DNA of 34,291 nt, taken from an uncultured Eubacteriales bacterium (GTDB lineage: Bacteria; Bacillota; Clostridia; Lachnospirales; Lachnospiraceae). The first letter of the stretch is position 1. Each line of letters starts with the position of its first letter. A program made the translations under genes and the position numbers. The notes under the pieces were generated by a model. The model was not told the origin of the DNA. It did not search any database and saw only the letters and a list, made by a program, of their open reading frames with translations. This document shows positions 16,255 through 24,178 of this stretch, in pieces. The stretch spans positions 1 through 34,291 of the forward strand of contig URND01000017.1 of the NCBI GenBank assembly GCA_900549105.1. The letters run 5' to 3'.

Positions 16255-16944
16255 GTGGATTACCTGTACACAGATATATATAAAAAGCTGGAAGAAAGAA
16301 TTAAGGGAATGTCGGTAGGAGAAAAACTTCCGTCGGAACGGACAATGGTTCAGGAATACGGTGTCAGCCGGAATGTTCTGAGAGAAGCATTGGTGTTGTT
16401 GGGCGACCGGGGACTGATTGAAATCCGGCCGGGTAAGGGCTCCTATGTGACAGATAAGCAAAAAGCGCGATTCGCCAAACATTTTGAAAGTATCCTGGAT
16501 GAGGACCGGCACAGTCAGATGCAGGTGCTGGAGGTTCGGGAAATTCTGGAACTGGCGATGTTTGAAAAGGCTGCGTTAAATGCGGATGAGGACGATATTG
16601 AAGTCATGGAGAAAATCTATGAGCAGATGGAAAAGAATCTCAATGAAAAGACCGGGTATGGAAACCTGGATTTGAAACTTCATATGCAGATTGCAAAGGC
16701 AACGCATAATGATATTTTTCCGATTCTGGTACACACGCTGTATGAATCCAGCGGCCAGAGGATTATGTTGATGGAAGATCTGTTCCCTGAATCCATGAAA
16801 TCGATTCACCGGGATCATTTAGGGATTATTGAGGCGATTAAACGCCGGGATGTAAAAGCGGTTCGGAAAGTAGGAAAACGGCATTTTGATGTGGACCGTT
16901 ATATGCTTCTTTCCATGAATGAGCTTGAAGAAAGTCCAAAATAA
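16255..16944 (+). CDS. FadR/FCD-type GntR transcriptional regulator (LldR-like)
   Basis: A 229-residue regulator. The winged helix-turn-helix is at about 5-70 (GEKLPSERTMVQEYGVSRNVLREAL in pieces, then GLIEIRPGKGSYV). The FCD ligand-binding domain follows with the expected metal ligands Asp139, His143, His188 and His210, which bind a divalent metal and usually an organic acid. The start is GTG 16255 behind GGGAGGGG; the open frame goes 22 codons further left but crosses the hairpin. Adjacent to lctP, so it probably senses lactate and controls the permease. Regulators of this class are usually repressors lifted by their ligand. Confidence 0.88.
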   Translation: MDYLYTDIYKKLEERIKGMSVGEKLPSERTMVQEYGVSRNVLREALVLLGDRGLIEIRPGKGSYVTDKQKARFAKHFESILDEDRHSQMQVLEVREILELAMFEKAALNADEDDIEVMEKIYEQMEKNLNEKTGYGNLDLKLHMQIAKATHNDIFPILVHTLYESSGQRIMLMEDLFPESMKSIHRDHLGIIEAIKRRDVKAVRKVGKRHFDVDRYMLLSMNELEESPK

Positions 16945-16954
16945 AGGTAAAATA

Positions 16955-17022
16955 AAAAGGTGTTTTCGAAGAAGAATCGGACATAGACCTCCGTTGCGGT
17001 TCTTTTGAAGAAGGCGCCTTTT
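16955..17022 (+). terminator. Long structured terminator after the GntR gene
   Basis: Outer stem AAAAGGTGTTTTC (16955-16967) with GAAGGCGCCTTTT (17010-17022), three G-U wobbles, then ATTTATTTT. The 42-base interior can itself pair (AAGAATCG with CGGTTCTT), giving an unusually long hairpin. It ends the lactate unit just before hydF. Confidence 0.7.
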
Positions 17023-17055
17023 ATTTATTTTAACGGTATGAAAGGGAGGAAAACC

Positions 17056-18264
17056 ATGGGATTGAATCAGACACCGGCAGCAAACCGGGTGCATATAGGC
17101 TTTTTTGGAAGAAGAAACGCTGGTAAGTCCAGCCTTGTTAATGCGGTAACGGGCCAGTCGCTGGCCATTGTTTCCCCTGTGAAGGGAACAACAACAGACC
17201 CGGTATATAAAACAATGGAATTGCTGCCAATCGGGCCGGTAATGATTATTGACACGCCGGGAATTGATGATGAAGGCGAATTGGGCCGGGAGCGGGTAAA
17301 AAAGACGCGGCAGGTATTAAATAAAACGGATGTGGCTGTGCTTGTTGTTGATGCTGTCACGGGCATGACTGGTGCGGATGAAGAACTGGTTCACCTGTTT
17401 GAAGAAAAAGAGATTCCCTATGTGATTGCATTAAATAAAAGTGATCTGTGCGCCGTATGTTCTTTTGACGCGGATGACCCGCATATTTGGGTCAGCGCCA
17501 AAGAGGGAGCGGGGATTCACAGCCTGAAGGAAAAAATTGCCCGTTTGGCTGTTACAGAAACGTCAAAACAGCGGATTGTAGCGGATTTAATTCAGCCGGA
17601 TGATTTCATTATCCTTGTTGTGCCGATTGATTCGGCGGCACCCAAAGGACGGCTGATCCTGCCTCAGCAGCAGACCATCCGCGATATACTGGAAGCAGAC
17701 GCGGTTTCTATTGTTGTCAAAGATTCGGAATTGAAGCCGACGCTGGAGGCGTTGGGGAAAAAGCCCAAGATGGTCATTACGGACAGTCAGGCATTTAAGC
17801 GTGTGGCAGCGGATACCCCGAAGGATATTTTATTGACCTCTTTTTCCATTCTTTTTGCCCGCTATAAAGGAAATCTTGAGTCGGCAGTGCGGGGCGTCAG
17901 CGCTTTGAATCGATTAGAGGCCGGAGATAAAATCCTCATATCCGAAGGCTGCACCCATCACCGCCAGTGCGACGATATAGGAACTGTAAAAATACCGCGC
18001 TGGATTAAAGATTATACGGGAAAAGATTTTCAATATGAGTGGAGTTCGGGAACGGAATTTCCCGAGGATTTAAAGAACTATGGGCTGATTGTCCACTGCG
18101 GCGGCTGTATGCTGAACGAACGGGAAATGAAATACCGGCAAAAATATGCGGAAGAGCAGGGCGTCCCGATGACCAATTATGGAATTCTCATTGCCCAGAC
18201 TCAGGGCATCTTAAAACGCAGCCTGGAGCCATTCCCGGATATCCAAAAGCTGCTGGAAATTTAA
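17056..18264 (+). CDS. hydF: [FeFe]-hydrogenase H-cluster maturation GTPase
   Basis: HydF is the scaffold on which the two-iron part of the hydrogenase H-cluster is built before transfer to the hydrogenase. The GTPase domain has GRRNAGKSS at 18-26, the DTPGID switch and NKSD. The C-terminal iron-sulfur site CxH...HCxxC is complete: Cys299, His301, His347, Cys348 and Cys351. Length 402 aa is normal. ATG 17056 is chosen for GGGAGG just before it; the open frame to the left overlaps the terminator. The partners HydE and HydG are not in the window. It implies hydrogen-producing fermentation. Confidence 0.95.
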   Translation: MGLNQTPAANRVHIGFFGRRNAGKSSLVNAVTGQSLAIVSPVKGTTTDPVYKTMELLPIGPVMIIDTPGIDDEGELGRERVKKTRQVLNKTDVAVLVVDAVTGMTGADEELVHLFEEKEIPYVIALNKSDLCAVCSFDADDPHIWVSAKEGAGIHSLKEKIARLAVTETSKQRIVADLIQPDDFIILVVPIDSAAPKGRLILPQQQTIRDILEADAVSIVVKDSELKPTLEALGKKPKMVITDSQAFKRVAADTPKDILLTSFSILFARYKGNLESAVRGVSALNRLEAGDKILISEGCTHHRQCDDIGTVKIPRWIKDYTGKDFQYEWSSGTEFPEDLKNYGLIVHCGGCMLNEREMKYRQKYAEEQGVPMTNYGILIAQTQGILKRSLEPFPDIQKLLEI

Positions 18265-18293
18265 TCAAAAAATGAGGCGGCTTTTTGGAAACT

Positions 18294-18332
18294 AAAACGG
18301 GCGTATCGTTTAAATAGCGGTATGCCTGTTTT
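18294..18332 (+). terminator. Terminator after hydF
   Basis: A 15-bp stem AAAACGGGCGTATCG (18294-18308) with CGGTATGCCTGTTTT (18318-18332), three wobbles, 9-base loop, the Ts being the end of the stem. Confidence 0.7.
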
Positions 18333-18367
18333 GCTATGCAAGAAAGAAACCAAGACGCTTCTTTTTA

Positions 18368-19390
18368 TTAGTTGTTTTCTTCTAGGCTGGCAATAAGCCG
18401 GTCAAAGTCGCTTTGATATGTTTTATCCTGCAAAACACGGAATTTTTCGAACTCGTTCTCTGCAAAGGCCTTGGCAATGGCAGCAGTTACTTTGCCTTTA
18501 TTGCGTAAAATATCTTCTTCGTTGAATTGGAGAAAAGCGTCTAGACGGCCAACCCAATCCCGCATATACATAATATTTCCCCGTCGTGCCTGACGTTCTG
18601 CATAGTCCAGATACATTGACACGATTTCGTTTAAATTGGCCATTTCTGCATCGTTTAAGTAGTTTTTAGCAATCGTAACATCTGACTTTCGGATGCGGCC
18701 TTTTGGAGCGTTTTTCCAAGTGGTCAGTCCCATGTTTGGTTTTGTGCTGTCGGCCCGCTCATAGACAATCTCTGCCGCTGTATGGTGTGTGACAGCATAG
18801 TGGAGTTTGTTTTGCACCGTTGCAAAAAACTCTTTGGTGATTGGACTGTTCACATCATAGTCGGCGCTGCACTGGGAGTAAATATCCGTGATTTTTTGAT
18901 AAAAGCGGCGTTCGCTGGAACGAATATCACGAATACGCTCTAACTGTTCCTCAAAATAGTCTTTGCCAAAAAAGTTTTCCGGCTCTCTCAGACGTGCATC
19001 ATCCATCACATAGCCTTTGATGATAAACTCTTTCAATACTCGGTTTGCCCAGATGCGGAACATGGTTGCCTTTTTGGAATTAACACGGTATCCAACGGCA
19101 ATGATGGCATCCAAATTATAGTAGTTGGTATTGTAGCGTTTACCGTCTGCCGCAGTTGTTTCCATTTTGGAAACAACTGATTCTTTTAGAAGTTCGCCGG
19201 ATTCAAAAATGTTTTTTAGATGCTTTGAAATGGCAGCCTTTTGAACTTCAAACAATTCAGCTATTTTCGCCTGCGTCAACCACAGGTTTTCTTGATATAA
19301 AAGAATTTCCACTCGGACATCGCCGTTGTCTGTTTTGTAAAACAGGATTTCCCTTGTTTCATAGGGAGTAAGTCCACGTTCTTTGCTCAT
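18368..19390 (-). CDS. RhuM-family protein
   Basis: A 340-residue soluble protein of the RhuM (virulence protein, COG3943) family. The N-terminal part, about 10-110, carries a helix-turn-helix-like stretch (LTQAKIAELFEVQKAAISKH) and a KRYNTNYYNLDAIIAVGYRV motif that defines the family. The C-terminal half has the conserved YYVTHHTAAEIVYERAD-like region (here HYAVTHHTAAEIVYERAD) and DVTIAKNYLNDAEM, found in RhuM and Fic-linked proteins. ATG 19390 follows AGGAAGG. Biochemical role is unknown; relatives are found in genomic islands and defence or toxin-type settings. Its codon use is plain and no mobile-element ends are visible beside it. Confidence 0.85.
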   Translation of the reverse strand: MSKERGLTPYETREILFYKTDNGDVRVEILLYQENLWLTQAKIAELFEVQKAAISKHLKNIFESGELLKESVVSKMETTAADGKRYNTNYYNLDAIIAVGYRVNSKKATMFRIWANRVLKEFIIKGYVMDDARLREPENFFGKDYFEEQLERIRDIRSSERRFYQKITDIYSQCSADYDVNSPITKEFFATVQNKLHYAVTHHTAAEIVYERADSTKPNMGLTTWKNAPKGRIRKSDVTIAKNYLNDAEMANLNEIVSMYLDYAERQARRGNIMYMRDWVGRLDAFLQFNEEDILRNKGKVTAAIAKAFAENEFEKFRVLQDKTYQSDFDRLIASLEENN

Positions 19391-19458
19391 ATTCGTTTTC
19401 CTTCCTTTTTAAAAAAATATGTGCTTATAAATATTGTACTATTTTTTTTAGAATCATT

Positions 19459-19899
19459 TCAACTTCGTTTTTTCCATCCAAAAAGCTTTGGCGGTAAAGA
19501 ATAGGCAACGCCGATACCAAGTCCGATGGCGAGGGCTGTTTTTAAACTGAGCATGCCGTAATAAAAAGCTGTCTGAGCCGGCCCGATAATCGTGTAATAA
19601 GCCGTATAATAGATGCCGGCGCCCGGAACAAGGGTGAAAATCCCGGAAATCAGGAAAAGGGTGGTAGTTACCTTATAAAAGCGGGCCAGATATCTGGAAC
19701 AGATTGTCAGGATGGCACTGGCAGCAAAAATGGCGGCCACGGAGGAACCAGCGAGATGGAGGGTTAAAAGATAGACGCCCCATCCCATAGCCCCGATGAG
19801 ACCGCACTGGGGCAGGTATTTATTCGGCGTGCTGAAAAGTATGGAAAATGAAACTGTTCCTATAAAAGCTGCGGTTAATTGAAATAAAATGTTCAGCAT
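19459..19899 (-). CDS. ThrE-type threonine/serine exporter, small C-terminal subunit
   Basis: A 146-residue membrane protein with four to five hydrophobic segments and the SGIFTLVPGAGIYYTAYY stretch typical of the ThrE_2 (DUF3815) half of split exporters. ATG 19899 is chosen because AGGAGG stands right before it; the open frame extends 17 codons into the neighbour gene. It pairs with the larger subunit that ends 10 bases upstream, and the two together correspond to one full ThrE. Likely exports small amino acids. Confidence 0.85.
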   Translation of the reverse strand: MLNILFQLTAAFIGTVSFSILFSTPNKYLPQCGLIGAMGWGVYLLTLHLAGSSVAAIFAASAILTICSRYLARFYKVTTTLFLISGIFTLVPGAGIYYTAYYTIIGPAQTAFYYGMLSLKTALAIGLGIGVAYSLPPKLFGWKKRS

Positions 19900-19909
19900 A
19901 GGGCCCTCC

Positions 19910-20683
19910 TTATAAAAACAGAACTGTGGCAATTCCGACGCCGATGGCAATGCCGCCGGCGGTTACCAGTGCATCAACAAGCCGGACAAGTCCGGCCAGA
20001 TAATCGTTTTCCAGAAAATTTCGAAAAGAATTTGTCAACGGGATTCCGGGCACAAGGAGAAAGAGGACGCCGATAGTAATGCGGTCCAATTGATTGCCGA
20101 ATCCCAGTGAGTGTAAAAGTATGCAGGCACAGACGGCGATAATACTTGCCACAATATTGTACATGATTTTTGGCAGGGCCAGTTTCGGGAGCAGATACAA
20201 TACAAAAATATATAGAATACATCCGGCCAAAAATGCGGTCAGAGCATCGAGAAAGCTGCCGCCGAAAAGATAGCAGAACCCTCCGCTGCCAAACCCGGAA
20301 GCAATAATTTTCATCAGGCGCCCGGAAGCCTCAAGCGACTGGATTCTGTCCAGCTCAGCTTCGATTTCCGCAGGATTATCCAGCCCGGCAACAATCCGCC
20401 GGGATAAGCTGTTCAGTGCCTCCAAACGGCAGATATTTATGGGAGAGAGTGAAATATAGCGGACACGGCAGGAATAGGTCTGGCCGCCGGTCAGCATGGA
20501 GGCAAAAATCCCGTTGGCGATGACGAAGGTATTAAAATCTTTGAGCCCCAGGGCGTGAGCCGCATAGGTCATCACATCTCCGGTGCGGAAAATTTCTCCG
20601 CCGTTTTCCAGCATTTCGCTGCCAAGGCGTGTCACCAGTTCAAAATATTTTTTTTCCTGAATAATTATTTCTTCCTGATTCAT
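19910..20683 (-). CDS. ThrE-type threonine/serine exporter, large N-terminal subunit
   Basis: A 257-residue protein of the ThrE/DUF1212 family. A soluble N-terminal half (about 1-125, with LGSEMLENGGEIFRTGDVM and FVIANGIFASM) is followed by five hydrophobic segments, including the VPGIPLTNSFRNFLENDY loop. The soluble part is thought to be hydrolase-like in this family. ATG 20683 has AGGGAG ten bases upstream. It is co-transcribed with the small subunit. A TATAAT on the minus strand in the upstream gap (about 20721-20726) may be its promoter. Confidence 0.88.
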   Translation of the reverse strand: MNQEEIIIQEKKYFELVTRLGSEMLENGGEIFRTGDVMTYAAHALGLKDFNTFVIANGIFASMLTGGQTYSCRVRYISLSPINICRLEALNSLSRRIVAGLDNPAEIEAELDRIQSLEASGRLMKIIASGFGSGGFCYLFGGSFLDALTAFLAGCILYIFVLYLLPKLALPKIMYNIVASIIAVCACILLHSLGFGNQLDRITIGVLFLLVPGIPLTNSFRNFLENDYLAGLVRLVDALVTAGGIAIGVGIATVLFL

Positions 20684-20788
20684 CGTGGTTTAACTCCCTT
20701 TTTTGTTTGTCGTCTGAGATTATATTATCATAAAACAAAAAAGGAGAGAAAGGAATTTTTTAATATTCTGTATTTTAACAATAAAGTA

Positions 20789-20797
20789 TGGTATACT
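20789..20797 (+). promoter_or_regulatory. Putative promoter of the DegV gene (extended -10)
   Basis: TGGTATACT gives an extended -10 (TATACT at 20792-20797) 44 bases before the DegV start. No good -35 box is visible at 17 bases, as is common for extended -10 promoters. Confidence 0.45.
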
Positions 20798-20840
20798 CTA
20801 TTTGAATTGAGTGAACTTGCAGACAGGAGGACAATAACAA

Positions 20841-21707
20841 ATGGAAAAGATAAAGATATTTACTGATTCCGCCAGTGACATTACTTATGAAAATGAACAG
20901 AATCTGGATATAGCAGTGCTTAATTTTAATATTGCGATGGGTGATAAATCTTACGTCAGCAGGGTAGATTTTAATAATGAAGAATTTTATAAACTGATGG
21001 CGGGATACGATGGTATTCCGACAACATCCCAGGTAACCGCTTTTGAATTTCAGGAAATGTACGAAAAATTGTATAAAGAAGGCTATACGGATTTAATCGG
21101 TATTTTAATCAACAGCGAAGGTTCGGCTACCTATGAAAATTCACTTATGGCTTACAGGCTTTTTATGGAGGAGCATCCGGAGGCTGAGGGGAAATTTAAA
21201 GTTTACAGTATTGATTCCCGGAGCTACACCGGGGCCTATGGGTATGCAGTAGTCGAAGCGGCAAAAATGGCCAGAGAAGGAAAAAAGGCGGAGGAGATTG
21301 CGGCTTTTGCGAAAGACTGGGTAGACCATTGTGTTATTTATTTTGTGCCATATACCTTAAAATATGCCAGCAAGAGCGGACGAATTCCGAGTGCGGCGGC
21401 TTTTGTCGGCGATAAGCTGGGGATTAAACCGATTATGCGGATTTATGACCATGTGATTTCTACGGCTTTAACTGTTCGTGGTGAAAAGCGGGTTGTGAAA
21501 AAAATCGCAGAAAAGACCATAGCAGACATCGAAAAAGGGACTCCATATATGATTGTTTATGGGGATAATACGGAAATCCGGGATCAGATGGCTGAAGAGC
21601 TGACGCGTCAGCTCGGTTATGGACCGGTGGACTTTTATCAGATTGGGGCGGCTATTGCGGCCAATGCGGGTCCTACGGTAACAGGTGTGATTTTCAGAGA
21701 AAAATAG
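20841..21707 (+). CDS. DegV-family fatty-acid-binding protein (FakB-like)
   Basis: A 288-residue DegV protein. The family binds one fatty acid, and FakB members present it to the kinase FakA for phosphorylation. Signatures seen are IFTDSASDI at the N-terminus, PTTSQVTAFEF (the TSQ lipid head-group loop, about 60-70), the YSIDSRSYTGAYGY segment, and KSGRIPSAAAFVGDKLGIKPIM. Length is normal. It stands alone between its own promoter and a strong terminator; no fakA is nearby. ATG 20841 is behind AGGAGG. Confidence 0.92.
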   Translation: MEKIKIFTDSASDITYENEQNLDIAVLNFNIAMGDKSYVSRVDFNNEEFYKLMAGYDGIPTTSQVTAFEFQEMYEKLYKEGYTDLIGILINSEGSATYENSLMAYRLFMEEHPEAEGKFKVYSIDSRSYTGAYGYAVVEAAKMAREGKKAEEIAAFAKDWVDHCVIYFVPYTLKYASKSGRIPSAAAFVGDKLGIKPIMRIYDHVISTALTVRGEKRVVKKIAEKTIADIEKGTPYMIVYGDNTEIRDQMAEELTRQLGYGPVDFYQIGAAIAANAGPTVTGVIFREK

Positions 21708-21720
21708 AAATATGATGGTG

Positions 21721-21760
21721 AACGGGTGCAAGGGTTGATTCCTTTTGCACCCGTTTACAA
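21721..21760. terminator. Terminator between the DegV and XRE genes
   Basis: An 11-bp perfect stem AACGGGTGCAA (21721-21731) with TTGCACCCGTT (21745-21755), extendable by three pairs inside. It lies 13 bases after the DegV stop and is placed to act for the convergent XRE gene as well. Confidence 0.8.
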
Positions 21761-21843
21761 ATCTCACATGCTTGTTTTTAACAATTTTACAACATTTTCA
21801 TTGCGTATTTTAAAATACAAGTAACTATGAAAATTAATAGCGG

Positions 21844-22551
21844 CTATATCACAGATAACATATTATAAAGTTTTAATAAACGGATATCCTCTTTTGAAAC
21901 TTTCAATTGCCGGATGAGTGATAAATCTTCCTTTAATGGTGTTTTGGAAAAAAGCATCTTCATTGCTATTGGCATCATCGGACGGGAAGAAAAGCCGTTC
22001 CATAATCCCCATTTCGTGTCGGAATCCAGGTAGGAGGCCAGGATTTGTACACTTGCCTTTTCCATGGGAGTGTCCTGATTGGTGAGGACAATATTGGTAA
22101 CGGCATCATAATGTTCAATATAGCCCCAGTATGTATTTTCGCAGTTTTGATAGTGGTCATAACTGGAAAAATTCATGTACATCATTATTTTATATTGATT
22201 GTTTTCTGCCTCAGACAGCACATCGAATACGCATCTTATCAGTTGATTGTTCCTTCCATCAAATATGTAGGAAAAAAACTGGGATATGCCATTGAAAAAA
22301 GCCGGATGGTTATTGAGGGCTTGAATGACAGTTCTGTTTGGACGGCAATATAAGAGCTGCTCTACATGGATGTGGAGTGCGTCTGCCAACTCATACAGCG
22401 TTTCAATGTCGACTGCAATCTCGCCCTTTTCATATTTTGAAATGGTTGATTTACTCTTACAGATAACGGCTGACATTTCTTCTAAAGTCATATGTCTCAT
22501 CTTACGGAAGTTACGGATACGTTTTCCAATCTCAATACTGATTTCCTTCAT
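21844..22551 (-). CDS. XRE-family transcriptional regulator
   Basis: A 235-residue regulator. The helix-turn-helix is at about 9-62 (IRNFRKMRHMTLEEMSAVICKSKS then TISKYEKGE), a standard Cro/CI type. The rest, about 75-235, is helical with no domain I recognise; it may sense a signal or set oligomer state. It diverges from the C-S lyase gene, and a perfect inverted repeat sits between the two promoters, so it probably controls itself and that gene. ATG 22551 follows AGAGGCAGG. Confidence 0.85.
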   Translation of the reverse strand: MKEISIEIGKRIRNFRKMRHMTLEEMSAVICKSKSTISKYEKGEIAVDIETLYELADALHIHVEQLLYCRPNRTVIQALNNHPAFFNGISQFFSYIFDGRNNQLIRCVFDVLSEAENNQYKIMMYMNFSSYDHYQNCENTYWGYIEHYDAVTNIVLTNQDTPMEKASVQILASYLDSDTKWGLWNGFSSRPMMPIAMKMLFSKTPLKEDLSLIRQLKVSKEDIRLLKLYNMLSVI

Positions 22552-22663
22552 ACGCCTGCCTCTTTTTAATCAGTCATGATTCAATTCAGGTTAAATCATC
22601 ATAAATAGTTTCGTATAAATATAAATGGAAATGAAATTTCTCTATTTTTTTTGCAATACAATT

Positions 22664-22692
22664 ATTTTAGCAGTTTTTGTAGATAAATTCAA
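22664..22692 (-). promoter_or_regulatory. Promoter of the XRE regulator
   Basis: On the minus strand TTGAAT (22692-22687), 17-base spacer, TAAAAT (22669-22664). Its -35 box directly touches the left arm of the inverted repeat. Confidence 0.6.
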
Positions 22693-22730
22693 TTGAGAGT
22701 GGAAAAAAACAGAAAAAATTCCACTCTCAA
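22693..22730. promoter_or_regulatory. Perfect 12-bp inverted repeat, candidate operator
   Basis: TTGAGAGTGGAA (22693-22704) and TTCCACTCTCAA (22719-22730) with a 14-base A-rich spacer. It lies between the two divergent -35 boxes and outside either predicted transcript, so it is more likely a DNA site for the XRE protein than an RNA hairpin. Confidence 0.7.
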
Positions 22731-22744
22731 GAAAAACTCCTTTT

Positions 22745-22773
22745 TTGACGGAGAAAAGGAAGCTTGATAAAAT
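22745..22773 (+). promoter_or_regulatory. Promoter of the C-S lyase gene
   Basis: TTGACG (22745-22750), 17-base spacer, TAAAAT (22768-22773). It starts 15 bases after the inverted repeat, a spacing that suits activation or looping. Confidence 0.7.
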
Positions 22774-22825
22774 ACGGATATGAAGATGCAGACTGCACAA
22801 AAGATTAAAAGAGGGAGCGGATTTG

Positions 22826-24052
22826 ATGTATAATTTTGATGAAATTATTGACAGACAGCACACCAATGCAATGAACACCGACGGATTTCGTGACTATATT
22901 TTTCATGCGGATGACAGTATGACATTTCCGTATAAGGATGAAGAATTTATCCGGATGTGGGTGGCAGACATGGAATTTGCAACGCCGGATGTCGTTATCG
23001 ACGGCATCAGATCACGGCTGGACAAGCGTATTTTTGGATATACGAGGGTTTTTGAAAACAGCTACTATGAGGCATTTTCTAAATGGTGTCAGAACCGTTA
23101 TGGCTGGAATTTTGATAAAAACGAACTGGTAATGTCCAATGGCATTATTCCAGCCCTGTATGAACTGGTAGAATACATATGCAAGCCGGATGAAAAGGTA
23201 CTTTTCCTGACACCTTCTTATGCGTATTTCAAATATGCCGCTGATTTTAACAAGCGGGACTACGTTTGTTCGGACCTGCGTTATGAGAATGGGTGTTATT
23301 CCATTGATTTTGAAGACTTTGCACGGAAAGCCGCGGATGAAAAAACGACATTGTTTATTCTTTGCAATCCGCATAATCCGAGCGGGCGTGTATGGAAAAG
23401 GGAGGAATTGAAAAAACTTGCAGAAATTATTGAAGAAAATCATCTGTGGGTAATTTCAGATGAGATTCATTGCGACCTGATTCGCCGGAACCGGATACAC
23501 ATTCCCCTTGGAAAAGTAATGCCGGATTATCAGCGGCTGATTACTGCAATGGCTCCGAGCAAGACTTTTAATCTGGCTGGCTTGATGATTTCCAATATTA
23601 TGATTCGTGATAAAAAGTTAAAAGAGATCTGGCTCAGCAGACATTATAATTTTGATAATCCTTTGAGTATCGCTGCGGCTCAGGCAGCCTATGAGAAAGG
23701 AGATGTCTGGCTGGAAGAATTGCGGGTTTATCTGGATGAGAACTTCCGTTTTACAGGGGAATATCTGAAAGAGCATTTGCCAAAAGCCATATATCATATT
23801 TCAGAAGCCACTTACCTGGCATGGGTAGATTTAAACGCATACTTTGAAAAAGACGAGAATCTGCCGTTATTCTTTGCGTATAAGGCAGGGGTTCTGCTGG
23901 AGGGCGGAAATATGTTTGTACAGAATTCGGATGGTTTTATCCGTCTGAATCTGGCATGCCCGAAGTCGGTGCTGGAAGAGGGATTGAAGCGAATCTGCGA
24001 GGCGGTAAACACGAAGCACATAAGAAGTGACAAAAATATATCAAATATATGA
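22826..24052 (+). CDS. PatB/MalY-type PLP-dependent C-S lyase (cystathionine beta-lyase-like aminotransferase)
   Basis: A 408-residue fold-type I PLP enzyme. MalY/PatB members split cysteine-S conjugates and cystathionine to pyruvate, ammonia and a thiol. Seen are the N-terminal MWVADMEFATPDVV, the NPHNPSGRVW loop, SDEIHCDLI (Asp binding the pyridine nitrogen), and the Schiff-base lysine Lys246 in APSKTFNLAG; the C-terminal arginine is in FIRLNLACP. ATG 22826 follows GAGGGAG by eight bases; a TTG one codon earlier is less likely. Divergent XRE regulator. Substrate is unproven; an ordinary aminotransferase is possible. Confidence 0.9.
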   Translation: MYNFDEIIDRQHTNAMNTDGFRDYIFHADDSMTFPYKDEEFIRMWVADMEFATPDVVIDGIRSRLDKRIFGYTRVFENSYYEAFSKWCQNRYGWNFDKNELVMSNGIIPALYELVEYICKPDEKVLFLTPSYAYFKYAADFNKRDYVCSDLRYENGCYSIDFEDFARKAADEKTTLFILCNPHNPSGRVWKREELKKLAEIIEENHLWVISDEIHCDLIRRNRIHIPLGKVMPDYQRLITAMAPSKTFNLAGLMISNIMIRDKKLKEIWLSRHYNFDNPLSIAAAQAAYEKGDVWLEELRVYLDENFRFTGEYLKEHLPKAIYHISEATYLAWVDLNAYFEKDENLPLFFAYKAGVLLEGGNMFVQNSDGFIRLNLACPKSVLEEGLKRICEAVNTKHIRSDKNISNI

Positions 24053-24071
24053 AAAAACGATTGATAAATAC

Positions 24072-24100
24072 TTGACAAAGCTGTTTGCACGCTATATAAT
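24072..24100 (+). promoter_or_regulatory. Promoter of the bcd-etfBA operon
   Basis: Perfect TTGACA (24072-24077), 17 bases, perfect TATAAT (24095-24100). A very strong promoter, in line with the codon style of the genes. Confidence 0.92.
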
Positions 24101-24137
24101 TGGTATACAAAGTATTCGTACGGGCAAAATTTGCCTG
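24100..24137 (+). promoter_or_regulatory. Two palindromic sites at the bcd transcription start
   Basis: TTGGTATACAAA (24100-24111, five of six pairs, core GTATAC) covers the start region, and CGGGCAAAATTTGCCTG (24121-24137) is a second palindrome in the leader. The first resembles operators of FadR-type GntR regulators (TTGGTATACCAA). Either could be an operator; neither is proven. Confidence 0.4.
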
Positions 24138-24178
24138 AACAAACTATTAACATGAGAGCTTAAACAGGAGGTATAATT

